From Rathayibacter sp. VKM Ac-2857 (lineage in GTDB: Bacteria; Actinomycetota; Actinomycetes; Actinomycetales; Microbacteriaceae), in NCBI RefSeq assembly GCF_013205025.1, contig NZ_JABMLE010000002.1, forward strand, positions 452,353 through 516,352: 64,000 bases of DNA. Reading direction: 5' to 3'. Position numbers and translations under genes: made by a program. Shown in pieces: positions 36,554-45,412 of this stretch (position 1 is the first letter of the stretch; every line of letters begins with the position of its first letter). Under the pieces are notes generated by a model, which was not told the origin of the DNA, ran no database searches, and saw nothing but the letters and a program-made list of their open reading frames with translations.

Positions 36554-37281
36554 CCGACGTGCTCGTGGTCGAGTCCCTCACCCGCACCTTCCGCACCCCG
36601 GCCGGCGACGTGACCGCCCTCCGCGACGTCTCGTTCCGCATCCCCCGCGGCCAGATCGTCGCGCTCTCCGGCCGCTCCGGCTCGGGCAAGACGACGCTGC
36701 TCAACTGCATCAGCGGTCTCGACGTGCCCACCTCCGGCACCGTCCTGCTCGACGGCGAGCCGGTCACCGGCCTGGACGAGGCGGCCCGCACGCGCCTGCG
36801 CCGCGACTCCCTGGCCTTCGTGTTCCAGACCTTCGGACTCCTGCCGCACCTGACCATCGCCGAGAACGTCGGCCTCCCGCTGCGCCTGCGCCGCGAGGAG
36901 CCGGCCCGCCGGGACGAGCGCGTCGCCCACCTCCTCGACCTGGTCGGCCTCGCCGGCCGCGGCCGCTCCCGGCCGGGCGAGCTCTCGGGCGGCCAGCAGC
37001 AGCGGGTCGCGATCGCCCGCGCGCTGGCCGCCTCGCCCCGGCTCCTGATCGCCGACGAGCCGACCGGCCAGCTCGACGCGGCGACCGGCGCGGCGATCAT
37101 GGACCTGATCCGCGCGGTCGTGCACGCCGAGTCGGCGACCGCCCTGATCGCCACCCACGACGCCTCCGTGCAGGCCTCGGCCGACCGCGTCCTCCGCATC
37201 AGCGAGGGCTCGCTCGCCACCCGCGGCCGCCACGCCGCCCCCGCCACGGGCCCCGACGACGCGCCGAGCCCGCCCGCCTGA
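36550..37281 (+). CDS. ABC ATPase, LolD/MacB type
   Basis: A 243-residue ATPase with complete motifs: Walker A GRSGSGKTT, Q-loop FQTFGLLPHLT, signature LSGGQQQRVAIARAL, Walker B LLIADEPTGQLD and H-loop ATHD. Length and motifs match the ATPases of FtsX-type exporters. It overlaps the preceding ATPase by 4 bp and ends the operon. Two different ATPases with two permeases suggest a heteromeric complex, although each ATPase could also serve other permeases. Confidence 0.9.
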   Translation: MTDVLVVESLTRTFRTPAGDVTALRDVSFRIPRGQIVALSGRSGSGKTTLLNCISGLDVPTSGTVLLDGEPVTGLDEAARTRLRRDSLAFVFQTFGLLPHLTIAENVGLPLRLRREEPARRDERVAHLLDLVGLAGRGRSRPGELSGGQQQRVAIARALAASPRLLIADEPTGQLDAATGAAIMDLIRAVVHAESATALIATHDASVQASADRVLRISEGSLATRGRHAAPATGPDDAPSPPA

Positions 37282-37316
37282 GCGCCCGCCTCACCTCGGG
37301 CACGCGAAACCGCCCC

Positions 37317-37374
37317 CGGCACGCGGCGACCCCGCGATCCGACGAGCCCGGCTCCGTTCCGCGAGCCGAACCTC
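37317..37374 (+). repeat. 58-bp CGAGCC repeat, copy D (diverged)
   Basis: Begins CGGCACGC and contains TTCCGCGAGCCGAACCTCC at its end, aligning over 58 bp to the copies at 9.2-9.3 kb and 29.4 kb with a changed 3' end. It lies 36 bp past the ABC operon stop. Confidence 0.5.
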
Positions 37375-37426
37375 CGCCCACCCCCGCGTCCCCCTGAGGG
37401 GGGATCCGCCCCGCGGGAGACGTAAG

Positions 37427-37438
37427 GTGTGCTCACAC
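37427..37438. promoter_or_regulatory. Small palindrome upstream of the second lacI gene
   Basis: GTGTGCTCACAC shares the GCTCACA half-site with the operator at 38645-38662 but has a shorter centre. It may be a weak autoregulatory site. Confidence 0.3.
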
Positions 37439-37527
37439 GCGCCCGCGGACGGGCGGGCCCCGCATCGCAGCGGCACCCGCGTCCCCGCGACGAAGCGCCG
37501 CCCGATCACAGGAAGCCACGGTGCCCG

Positions 37528-38577
37528 ATGCCGGAAGACAAGCCCGCGCCGCGGGCCCCGAGCATCTACGACGTCGCCCGGGCGGCCGGAGTGTCGCACC
37601 AGACCGTCTCCCGCGTGCTCAACGACCACCCCAGCCTGCGCGCCGAGACCAAGAAGCGCGTGCTCGACGTGATGGCCGACCTCGACTACCGGCCCAACCT
37701 CGCCGCCCGCGCCCTGGTCACCAGCCGCACCCGCACCATCGGCGTGCTCTCCTCGCAGAGCCTCCAGTTCGGCCCCGCGTCGAGCATCCAGGCCATCGAG
37801 GTCGCGGCCCGCGACGCCGGCTACCTGGTCGTCACGGCCAACGTGGACGGCACCGACGGCGACTCCATCCGGGCCGGGATCCGGCACCTGCTGAACCAGG
37901 CGGTCGAGGGTCTCGTGGTCATCGCACCGCAGATCCGGGTCTTCGACATCCTCTCCGGCGTCGCGCTGCGGATCCCGAACGTCACCCTGCAGACCACCGA
38001 CGCCGAGCGCGACGACGCCCTCTACGTCGACCAGATGGCCGGCGCGCGGATGGCGACCGCGCACCTGATCGAGCTCGGCCACACCGAGATCGTGCACCTC
38101 TCCGGCCCGCAGGACTGGATCGAGGCCGAGGCCCGGATGCGCGGCTACCTCGTCGAGCTCGGCGACCGCAACCTGCCGCTGCGCCCGCCGATCCTCGGCG
38201 ACTGGAGTGCTGAGCGCGGCCACCACGTCGGCCTCGAGCTCAGCCGCCTCCTCGACGTCACCGCGGTCTTCGCCGCGAACGACCAGATGGCGCTGGGCGT
38301 GATGAGCGCGTTCCACGAGCGCGGCGTCCGCGTCCCGGAGGACGTCAGCGTCATCGGCTTCGACGACATCCCCGAGGCCGCCTACTACTGGCCGCCGCTG
38401 ACGAGCGTGCGGCAGGACTTCGCCGAGCTCGGCCGCCGCTGCGTGGCAGCACTGCTGAGCCTGATCGAGGGCGAGCGCCCCGAGGCGTCGGCGCCGATCG
38501 ACCCGCAGCTCATCGTCCGCGGCTCGACCGCCGTGCCCCGCTCCGCTCCGGCCGCCGTCGGCGCGGCACGCCGATGA
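37528..38577 (+). CDS. LacI-family regulator of the ChvE-type importer
   Basis: A 349-residue LacI/GalR repressor: helix-turn-helix [20 protein letters not shown] with the hinge [14 protein letters not shown], then a sugar-sensing domain containing [12 protein letters not shown] and [20 protein letters not shown]. The ATG at 37528 is chosen because the family motif begins a dozen residues later; AGGAAG lies 13 nt upstream, a rather long spacing. It sits directly upstream of a monosaccharide importer whose promoter carries a LacI-type palindrome, so it most likely represses that operon when sugar is absent. Confidence 0.92.
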   Translation: MPEDKPAPRAPSIYDVARAAGVSHQTVSRVLNDHPSLRAETKKRVLDVMADLDYRPNLAARALVTSRTRTIGVLSSQSLQFGPASSIQAIEVAARDAGYLVVTANVDGTDGDSIRAGIRHLLNQAVEGLVVIAPQIRVFDILSGVALRIPNVTLQTTDAERDDALYVDQMAGARMATAHLIELGHTEIVHLSGPQDWIEAEARMRGYLVELGDRNLPLRPPILGDWSAERGHHVGLELSRLLDVTAVFAANDQMALGVMSAFHERGVRVPEDVSVIGFDDIPEAAYYWPPLTSVRQDFAELGRRCVAALLSLIEGERPEASAPIDPQLIVRGSTAVPRSAPAAVGAARR

Positions 38578-38644
38578 ATCGCGCCGTTACCGAGTCGAGA
38601 CATGCACGGTGGCACGATTGCCGCCAGCGGGTCTAGCATCACTC

Positions 38645-38662
38645 CATGTGATCGCTCACATG
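38645..38662. promoter_or_regulatory. LacI-type operator at the chvE promoter
   Basis: CATGTGATCGCTCACATG is a palindrome with half-sites CATGTGA/TCACATG and central TCGC-type symmetry, close to the E. coli lac operator core TGTGAGCGCTCACA. It lies a few bases downstream of a plausible -10 box (TAGCAT, 38634-38639), where bound repressor would block transcription. Confidence 0.65.
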
Positions 38663-38731
38663 AGCGTCCCGCCGCCGCTGGCACCCCGCGGCAGCCCAGC
38701 ACCCGCTGCATTCAATGACGAAGGAATCACA

Positions 38732-39859
38732 GTGACCACAATGAAGCGCGCACTCATCGCCGGCCTCGCCGGCGGCGCGATGATCCTCTCCCTCGCGGCC
38801 TGCTCGAGCGGCTCCGGCGACTCGGGCTCCGGCTCGGGCGACGGCGGCCTCGTCGGCGTCGCGATGCCGACCAAGTCCTCCGAGCGCTGGATCGCCGACG
38901 GCAACAACGTCAAGTCGCAGCTCGAGGAGGCCGGCTACCAGGTCGACCTGCAGTACGCCGAGGACGACATCCCCACCCAGGTCTCGCAGCTCGAGAACAT
39001 GATCACCAAGGGCGCCAAGGCCCTGATCGTCGCCTCGATCGACGGCACCACCCTCACCAGCGTGCTGGAGGAGGCCAAGGCCAACGACATCCCCGTCATC
39101 GCCTACGACCGCCTCATCCGCGACTCGCCGAACGTCGACTACTACGCCACGTTCGACAACTACAAGGTCGGCGTCCAGCAGGCCACCTCGCTCCTCGCGG
39201 GCCTCGGCCTGACCGACCTCGAGGGCACCGCCGCGGCGAGCGCCCCGGCCGGCCCCTTCAACATCGAGCTCTTCGCCGGCAGCCCCGACGACAACAACGC
39301 CACGTTCTTCTTCAACGGCGCGATGGACACCCTCAAGCCCTTCATCGACGCGGGCACCCTCGTCGTCGCGTCCGGTGAGACCGAGTTCAACACCGTCGCC
39401 ACGCTGCGCTGGGACCCCGAGGTCGCCCAGAGCCGCATGGAGGACATCATCACCAAGACGTACTCCGACGGCTCGAAGATCCAGGGCGTCCTCTCGCCCT
39501 ACGACGGCCTCAGCCGCGGCATCATCTCCGCGCTGACCGACGCCGGCTACACCGTGGGCACCGACTTCCCGATCATCACCGGTCAGGACGCCGAGCTCGA
39601 CTCGGTCAAGGCGATCATCTCGGGTGAGCAGTACGCGACCATCTACAAGGACACCCGCGAGCTCGCCAAGGAGGCCGTGCTCATGGCGCAGGCCGTCCTC
39701 GAGGGCACCGAGCCCGAGGTCAACGACACCGAGACCTACGACAACGGCGAGAAGGTCATCCCCTCCTTCCTGCTCGAGCCGGTCATCGTCACCAAGGACC
39801 AGATCCAGTCCGTCCTGGTCGACGGCGGCTACTACACCGACGCGGAAGTCAACGGCTAA
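38732..39859 (+). CDS. chvE: Multiple-monosaccharide ABC binding lipoprotein (ChvE)
   Basis: A 375-residue periplasmic-binding-like lipoprotein with a signal peptide ending in the lipobox LAAC (Cys at about residue 24) and a Ser/Gly-rich linker. The mature domain matches ChvE/sugar-binding proteins: [81 protein letters not shown]. ChvE proteins bind several monosaccharides such as galactose, glucose, arabinose and xylose. GTG at 38732 is chosen since AAGGA lies 6 nt upstream; ATG at 38741 is three codons later. Next come ATPase and permease genes after a hairpin. Confidence 0.93.
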   Translation: MTTMKRALIAGLAGGAMILSLAACSSGSGDSGSGSGDGGLVGVAMPTKSSERWIADGNNVKSQLEEAGYQVDLQYAEDDIPTQVSQLENMITKGAKALIVASIDGTTLTSVLEEAKANDIPVIAYDRLIRDSPNVDYYATFDNYKVGVQQATSLLAGLGLTDLEGTAAASAPAGPFNIELFAGSPDDNNATFFFNGAMDTLKPFIDAGTLVVASGETEFNTVATLRWDPEVAQSRMEDIITKTYSDGSKIQGVLSPYDGLSRGIISALTDAGYTVGTDFPIITGQDAELDSVKAIISGEQYATIYKDTRELAKEAVLMAQAVLEGTEPEVNDTETYDNGEKVIPSFLLEPVIVTKDQIQSVLVDGGYYTDAEVNG

Positions 39860-39890
39860 GCCTCACCTCCACTGAAGTCAGCTAGACCCC

Positions 39891-39917
39891 GGGAGGGCGC
39901 CCATCGGGCGCCCTCCC
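39891..39917 (+). terminator. Intercistronic hairpin chvE-mmsA
   Basis: Perfect 12-bp stem GGGAGGGCGCCC / GGGCGCCCTCCC with a 3-nt loop, in the 83-bp gap. Without a U-tract it is more likely a partial terminator or mRNA-stabilising structure that keeps binding protein in excess over ATPase and permease. Confidence 0.65.
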
Positions 39918-39942
39918 CCACTACGAAGGAAGGGAGGCACGC

Positions 39943-41472
39943 GTGACCACGAACATCCTCGAGATGCGCGGCATCACCAAGACGTTCCCGGGCGTGAAGG
40001 CGCTCCAGGACGTCACGCTGAACGCCGAGCGCGGCGAAGTCCACGCGATCTGCGGAGAGAACGGCGCCGGCAAGTCGACGCTGATGAAGGTGCTGTCGGG
40101 CGTGTACCCGCACGGCACGTACGAGGGCGACATCGTCTTCGAGGACGAGGTGATGCAGTTCGCCAGCATCCGCGACTCGGAGGCGAAGGGTATCGTCATC
40201 ATCCACCAGGAGCTGGCCCTCAGCCCCTACCTCTCCATCGCGGAGAACATCTTCCTCGGCAACGAGGTCCGCGGCTTCGCCGGTCTGATCGACTGGAACA
40301 AGACCAACCAGGAGGCGGCCTCGCTGCTCGCCCGGGTCGGCCTGAAGGAGAACCCCACCACCAAGATCCAGGACATCGGAGTCGGCAAGCAGCAGCTCGT
40401 CGAGATCGCGAAGGCGCTCTCCAAGCGGGTCAAGCTGCTCATCCTCGACGAGCCCACCGCGGCGCTCAACGACGAGGACTCCGACCACCTGCTCGACCTG
40501 ATCCTGCACCTCAAGGAGCAGGGCATCACCTCGCTGATCATCAGCCACAAGCTCAACGAGATCAAGAAGATCGCCGACACCGTCACGGTCATCCGCGACG
40601 GCAAGACGATCGAGACGATCGCGCACGACGACGTGACGGAAGACCGGATCATCAAGGACATGGTCGGCCGCGACCTCGACCACCGCTACCCGGACCACAC
40701 GCCGCACATCGGCGAGGAGATCCTCCGCGTCGTCGACTGGACCGCGCACCACCCGCAGGACCCGACGCGCGTCATGGTCGACAAGGTGAACCTCACCGTG
40801 CACCGCGGCGAGATCGTCGGCATCGCGGGCCTGATGGGCGCCGGCCGCACCGAGTTCGCGATGAGCCTCTTCGGCCGCTCCTACGGCAGCCGCATCTCCG
40901 GCCAGGTCTTCAAGGCCGGCAAGGAGATCAAGATGCGCAACGTGTCGGAGGCGATCGCCCACGGCCTCGCCTACGCCACCGAGGACCGCAAGCACTACGG
41001 CCTGAACCTGATCGACGACATCAAGCGGAACATCTCGCTCGCGTCGCTGCCCAAGGTGTCCAGCGCCGGACTCGTCGACGACAACCGCGAGTTCGAGGTC
41101 GCCAACGAGTACCGCGGCAGCATGAACATCAAGTCGCCGACCGTGCTCGCCAAGACCGGGAAGCTCTCCGGCGGCAACCAGCAGAAGGTCGTCCTGTCGA
41201 AGTGGATCTACTCCGACCCGGACGTCCTGATCCTCGACGAGCCGACCCGCGGCATCGACGTGGGCGCGAAGTACGAGATCTACACCATCATCAACCGGCT
41301 CGCGGCGGAGGGTAAGGGGATCATCGTCATCTCCTCCGAGCTGCCCGAGCTGCTCGGCATCTGCGACCGCGTCTACGCGCTGTCGGAGGGCCGCATCACG
41401 GGCGAGCTGCCCATCGCCGAGGCCACGCCCGAGGCCGTCCTCACCCTCATGACCCAGGAGAAGCAACGATGA
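39943..41472 (+). CDS. mmsA: Multiple-monosaccharide ABC ATPase (MmsA/GguA)
   Basis: A 509-residue double-domain sugar ATPase of the CUT2 class. The first domain has Walker [11 protein letters not shown]-loop [11 protein letters not shown], an atypical signature [14 protein letters not shown] and Walker [13 protein letters not shown]; the second has a degenerate Walker A (GLMGAGRTE) and signature [14 protein letters not shown] with DEPTRGID. Such asymmetry is normal for this class. GTG start at 39943 with GGAAGGGAGG upstream. It overlaps mmsB by 4 bp. Confidence 0.95.
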   Translation: MTTNILEMRGITKTFPGVKALQDVTLNAERGEVHAICGENGAGKSTLMKVLSGVYPHGTYEGDIVFEDEVMQFASIRDSEAKGIVIIHQELALSPYLSIAENIFLGNEVRGFAGLIDWNKTNQEAASLLARVGLKENPTTKIQDIGVGKQQLVEIAKALSKRVKLLILDEPTAALNDEDSDHLLDLILHLKEQGITSLIISHKLNEIKKIADTVTVIRDGKTIETIAHDDVTEDRIIKDMVGRDLDHRYPDHTPHIGEEILRVVDWTAHHPQDPTRVMVDKVNLTVHRGEIVGIAGLMGAGRTEFAMSLFGRSYGSRISGQVFKAGKEIKMRNVSEAIAHGLAYATEDRKHYGLNLIDDIKRNISLASLPKVSSAGLVDDNREFEVANEYRGSMNIKSPTVLAKTGKLSGGNQQKVVLSKWIYSDPDVLILDEPTRGIDVGAKYEIYTIINRLAAEGKGIIVISSELPELLGICDRVYALSEGRITGELPIAEATPEAVLTLMTQEKQR

Positions 41473-42707
41473 CCGATCTGCAGAACACCCCGCCGACGGC
41501 GGCGGGAGCGCAGGTGAACCCCACCGAGAACGCGTTCACCAAGCGCCTCAGCCACGTCCTCAGCGACCTGGGCAAGAACGGCATCTTCCTCGCCCTGATC
41601 GTGGTCGTGCTGCTCTTCCAGATCATGACCAACGGGATCCTCCTGCGTCCGCAGAACATCTCGAACCTGATCGTCCAGAACGGCTACATCCTCATCCTCG
41701 CCATCGGCATGGTGATGGTCATCGTGGCCGGGCACATCGACCTCTCGGTCGGCTCGATCGCCGCGTTCGTCGGCGCCATGTCCGGTGTCTTCGCCGTCAA
41801 CATGGGCCTGCCGTGGTTCGTCTCGATCGTGCTCTCGCTGCTCATCGGAGCTCTGGTGGGAGCCTGGCAGGGCTTCTGGATCGCCTTCGTGGGGATACCC
41901 GCGTTCATCGTGACCTTGGCGGGCATGCTGATCTTCCGCGGCCTGGCGCTCGTCGTCCTCGGCAACGCGAACATCGGCTCGTTCCCGATCGAGTACCGCG
42001 CCCTGGGCAACGGCTTCCTCACCGACCTGTTCGGCGAGACCGAGGGTCTCGACCCGCTGTCGCTCGGCGTCGGCGCGCTCGCGATCATCGCGTTCACCGT
42101 GCAGTCGGTCCGCACCCGCCGCGGCCGCCAGAAGTACAACCAGGGCGTCGAGCCGGGCGCCTGGTTCGTCACCAAGCTCGTCCTCATCGCCCTCGTCGTC
42201 GCCGCGTTCGCGTTCGCGCTCTCGTCGTTCAAGGGCATCCCGGTGACCCTGATCGTCCTGGCCGTCCTCGTCCTCGTCTACGGCGTCGTGATGAACCGCT
42301 CGGTCTTCGGCCGCCACGTCTACGCCATCGGCGGCAACCTGCACGCCGCGGAGCTCTCGGGCATCAAGACGCGCAACGTCACCTTCTGGCTGTTCGTCAA
42401 CATGGGCGTCCTCGCGGCGCTGGCCGGACTCGTCTTCACCGCCCGCCTCAACCTGGCGGGCCCGAAGGCCGGCGACGGCTTCGAGCTCGAGGCCATCTCG
42501 GCCGCGTTCATCGGCGGCGCGGCCGTCCAGGGCGGCGTCGGCACCATCGGCGGCGCGATCCTCGGTGGTCTGATCATCGGCGTCCTGAACAACGGCATGT
42601 CGATCATGGGCATCGGCATCGAGTGGCAGCAGGCGGTCAAGGGCCTCGTGCTCCTGCTCGCGGTCGCCTTCGACGTCTACAACAAGCGCCGCTCCGGCGG
42701 ACGCTAG
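41469..42707 (+). CDS. mmsB: Multiple-monosaccharide ABC permease (MmsB/GguB)
   Basis: A 412-residue CUT2-type permease with about ten hydrophobic segments. Conserved features include [54 protein letters not shown] and [20 protein letters not shown]. It carries the longer central loop (about 175-225, including [17 protein letters not shown]) typical of the ChvE-linked permeases. The ATG overlaps the mmsA stop by 4 bp, so the two are translationally coupled. It completes the importer under control of the upstream LacI protein. Confidence 0.94.
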   Translation: MTDLQNTPPTAAGAQVNPTENAFTKRLSHVLSDLGKNGIFLALIVVVLLFQIMTNGILLRPQNISNLIVQNGYILILAIGMVMVIVAGHIDLSVGSIAAFVGAMSGVFAVNMGLPWFVSIVLSLLIGALVGAWQGFWIAFVGIPAFIVTLAGMLIFRGLALVVLGNANIGSFPIEYRALGNGFLTDLFGETEGLDPLSLGVGALAIIAFTVQSVRTRRGRQKYNQGVEPGAWFVTKLVLIALVVAAFAFALSSFKGIPVTLIVLAVLVLVYGVVMNRSVFGRHVYAIGGNLHAAELSGIKTRNVTFWLFVNMGVLAALAGLVFTARLNLAGPKAGDGFELEAISAAFIGGAAVQGGVGTIGGAILGGLIIGVLNNGMSIMGIGIEWQQAVKGLVLLLAVAFDVYNKRRSGGR

Positions 42708-42718
42708 CCGCTCCGGTC

Positions 42719-43327
42719 GTGGCCGACTGGTCGCGGTTCCTGCCGCTCAGCTCCGGAGCCTCGGTCGACGAGTCGGGGGTCAGCAATGACTGGCGCCCGC
42801 TCGTCGCGGATCGGCTCGACCGGCTCGCCGTCCTGGCCGCCTCCCCCTCCTTCACGGAGGGCGGGGCGGCCAGTGCCGTCTCCACCCCTCTTCTCGGCGC
42901 CCTCGTCGTGCGGCTCTCCAGCAGCACGACGCAGCGGCTCGCCGCACGCCTCGGCGCCCGCGAGGCCGCCGATCCCCCCGCCCCGGCAGCGCTGCCGGCA
43001 GCGCTCACCGCCCTCGCCACCGCGCGCCGCGCCGGACACGGCCCCACCGGCGTCGCCGAGCTGGTCGAAGCCGTCCGGGTCGAGCTCGCTCTCGCCCCCG
43101 AGACCGTGCTCCCCGAGAAGGTGAGCGGCGCCGTCGCGGTGGACCGCTCCCTCCGCGCCCCGCTCGCCATCCGCGCCGCCGCCCGCGGCAGCTCGCTCGT
43201 GCCGACCGACGCCTCCTGGTCGCTCGGCTCCGGCCCCGCCGTCCGCGCCCCGGCCGGCGAGATCCTCCGCTTCCTGCTCGACCTCGGGCCGTTCCCCACC
43301 GGCGTCGGTCCCGAGACGGACGCATAG
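42719..43327 (+). CDS. Protein of unknown function, weak MDMPI-like C-terminus
   Basis: A 202-residue soluble protein that I do not firmly recognise. It is Ala/Leu-rich without signal peptide or membrane segments. The last third (SLVPTDASWSLGSGPAV then APAGEILRFLL) resembles the C-terminal pattern of maleylpyruvate-isomerase-like, mycothiol-dependent (MDMPI) proteins, but the DinB-like N-terminal metal ligands are not evident. GTG at 42719 is the most likely start, 11 nt after the mmsB stop; ribosome binding is weak. Position suggests cotranscription with the importer. The codon pattern, with GC concentrated in third positions, supports that it is coding. Confidence 0.6.
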   Translation: MADWSRFLPLSSGASVDESGVSNDWRPLVADRLDRLAVLAASPSFTEGGAASAVSTPLLGALVVRLSSSTTQRLAARLGAREAADPPAPAALPAALTALATARRAGHGPTGVAELVEAVRVELALAPETVLPEKVSGAVAVDRSLRAPLAIRAAARGSSLVPTDASWSLGSGPAVRAPAGEILRFLLDLGPFPTGVGPETDA

Positions 43328-43334
43328 CCCGCCG

Positions 43335-43340
43335 TAGCAT
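43335..43340 (+). promoter_or_regulatory. Candidate leaderless -10 box (serine hydrolase)
   Basis: TAGCAT followed by 6 nt (CGGAGG) and ATG. The GGAGG abuts the ATG too closely to work as a ribosome binding site, favouring a leaderless start. Confidence 0.45.
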
Positions 43341-43346
43341 CGGAGG

Positions 43347-44741
43347 ATGACGCGCTCACTGCCGAGAAGCTCCCCCTCCGCCCACTCCCTCGACGCCGCC
43401 GGGGTGCTCGACCTCCTCGACGCGGTGGAGGCGGCACCCGGCGTCGAGTTGCACGGCCTGATGGTCGTGCACGCCGGCGCCGTGGTCGCCGAGGGCTGGT
43501 GGGCGCCGTACTCTGCCGAGCGGCTGCACCTGCTCTACTCGCTCAGCAAGAGCTTCACCGCCGCGGCGGTCGGCCTCGCGGTGGGCGAGGGACTCGTCGA
43601 CCTCGACGCGACCGTCCTCTCCTTCTTCCCGGAGCTGGACGCCGAGATCACGGATCCGCGCTCGCGCTCGATCCGCGTCCGCGACGTCCTCGCGATGGCG
43701 AGCGGGCACTCCGCCGAGACCATCGATCGGGCGCGCGAGCTCGATCCCCTCGACATGGTCCGCGGCTTCCTGCTGCTGCCGCCGGAGCAGGAGCCGGGCA
43801 GCGTCTTCGCCTACAACCAGCCCTGCACCTTCGCCGCCGCCGCGATCGTGCAGCGCGTGAGCGGCCTGCCGCTGACCGAGTACCTCCGTCCCCGACTGCT
43901 CGACCCACTCGGGATCGGCGACGTCGCCTGGATCCGTGACGCCTCCGACCGCGAGATCGGCTTCAGCGGGCTGCACACCACGACGGAGGCGGCGGCCGCA
44001 CTCGGTCAGCTCTACCTGCAGGACGGGCGCTGGGACGAGACCGCGGTCCTCTCGCCGGAGTGGGTCGCCGAGGCGTCGACCGCCCACGTCGCCACTCCCC
44101 CGGCCGACTCCCCCGACTGGGAGCAGGGCTACGGCTTCCAGTTCTGGCGCTCGCTGCACGGCTACCGGGCCGACGGCGCCTACGGCCAGTTCAGCCTGAT
44201 CCTGCCCGAGCACGACCTCGTCGTCGCGATCACCGGGCAGAGCACCGACACCGGCGCACTCCTCGCCGCGGTCTGGGAGCACCTGCTGCCGGCGGTCGGC
44301 CGCGGCTCGACGGCCGACGCCGACGCGCGGCTGCTCGAGCGGCTCGGCTCGCTCGGGCTCGCGCCGCTCCCCGCGCTGTCCGCTGCTCCCGAGCCCGGGC
44401 GCTACTCGGCCGCGGCCGGGTCGGCGATCCGCTCGCTGACCGGGGTGGAGATCGCGGGCGACGTCGCCGGCTGGACCCTCGCGCTGATCGAGGGCGAGGA
44501 GCGGCTGCTGCTCGCCCCCGGCAGCGGCGAGTGGACGGTGACGGACGCGTTCGCGGCGAGCGCCGGCCCGGGCGACGACGGGACCCTGCTGGTCGACGTG
44601 ATCTTCCTCGAGACGCCGCACCGCCTGCACCTCGCGCTCGACCCCACCGCCGGCACCTTCACGGCGCGCTGGCAGACGGAGCCCCTGCACGAGGGCCCGC
44701 TCGCGCTGCTGCGCGCCCCGCGCTCCCGGCTGGTCGAGTAG
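43347..44741 (+). CDS. Beta-lactamase class C-like serine hydrolase
   Basis: A 464-residue esterase/peptidase of the serine beta-lactamase-like superfamily. The nucleophile and base lie in S65-L-S-K68 (YSLSKSFTAAAVG), followed by a Y-x-N motif (FAYNQPCTF near 153); the third box is DGAYGQFS, replacing the usual HTG. A C-terminal beta domain of about 110 residues follows. No signal peptide is seen, so it is probably cytoplasmic. The final residues RLVE and the TAG stop are encoded by the start of a type 1 repeat module (CTGGTCGAGTAG), so the insertion appears to have redefined the gene's 3' end. Confidence 0.87.
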   Translation: MTRSLPRSSPSAHSLDAAGVLDLLDAVEAAPGVELHGLMVVHAGAVVAEGWWAPYSAERLHLLYSLSKSFTAAAVGLAVGEGLVDLDATVLSFFPELDAEITDPRSRSIRVRDVLAMASGHSAETIDRARELDPLDMVRGFLLLPPEQEPGSVFAYNQPCTFAAAAIVQRVSGLPLTEYLRPRLLDPLGIGDVAWIRDASDREIGFSGLHTTTEAAAALGQLYLQDGRWDETAVLSPEWVAEASTAHVATPPADSPDWEQGYGFQFWRSLHGYRADGAYGQFSLILPEHDLVVAITGQSTDTGALLAAVWEHLLPAVGRGSTADADARLLERLGSLGLAPLPALSAAPEPGRYSAAAGSAIRSLTGVEIAGDVAGWTLALIEGEERLLLAPGSGEWTVTDAFAASAGPGDDGTLLVDVIFLETPHRLHLALDPTAGTFTARWQTEPLHEGPLALLRAPRSRLVE

Positions 44742-45303
44742 CCCCGCGGGGGCGTCTCGAGCGGCGAAGCCGCTTCGCGTCTCAGTGGTCAGGGAAAGGA
44801 CGCGGCTGCGCCGCGACATGCTGGTCGAGTAGCCCCGCAGGGGCGTATCGAGACCCCCCGTCACCAGCAGGACGGGTCTGCAGACTCAGCGTTCTGACGG
44901 TGGTGGATCTCGATACGCCCGCTCCGCGGGCTACTCGATCAGCATGATTCCGCGAACGGACCCGCAGTGGGCCTCGCGCCCCGAGTAGAGCCCGCCCCGC
45001 GTCCACTCGCGGGCGCGGAGTCGCGCGAGTGGACCCGAAGCGGCCTCCGCAGCCCCGCTAGGCCCGGCACCGCGTCCACTCACGCTCCCTTTCATGCTGG
45101 TCGAGTAGCCCCGCAGGGGCGTATCGAGACCCACCGCGCTCAGCAGGCCGGGCCTGCAGACTTGACTCCGAACGGTGGTGGATCTCGATACGCCCGCTTC
45201 GCGGGCTACTCGATCAGCATGAAGTCCCCGCCGCCTGGTCGGCGAACCTCGGAACGCACGCCGCATGCTGATCGAGTAGCCCGAAGGGGCGTATCGAGAC
45301 CCA
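44729..45303. repeat. Composite inverted-repeat cluster
   Basis: A truncated type 1 module at 44729-44760 overlaps the hydrolase stop codon. Full composites lie at 44819-44944 and 45095-45219, each 125-126 bp with a central CTGCAG, and a single type 2 module at 45266-45303. Between them, 45001-45034 is a separate inverted repeat (GTCCACTCGCG / CGCGAGTGGAC). No gene was seen in the 671-bp gap. Confidence 0.88.
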
Positions 45304-45341
45304 CGCCCGCCGGCGAAGCCGAGCCCACCCCTCGCTTAATG

Positions 45342-45387
45342 TTGACGTCGCCATGTACGGTCGAGGTGCGATGTTTGCGTGAACATC
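45342..45387 (+). promoter_or_regulatory. Promoter region and operator-like palindrome of the GH43 gene
   Basis: TTGACG at 45342 could be a -35 box. Downstream, 45370-45387 is an inverted repeat, GATGTT-TGCGTG-AACATC, placed 26 bp before the GH43 start codon. The form fits a LacI-family repressor site; it differs from the two operator types found elsewhere in the window, so a third regulator is implied. Confidence 0.45.
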
Positions 45388-45412
45388 GGTCCGGCGTGCA
45401 AAGGAGCACAGC

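Noticed and set aside
45001-45034. Terminator of the serine hydrolase
   Set aside because: GTCCACTCGCG/CGCGAGTGGAC is a real inverted repeat, but it is 260 bp past the gene and among repeats, with a third half-copy at about 45074; it may be another repeat fragment.
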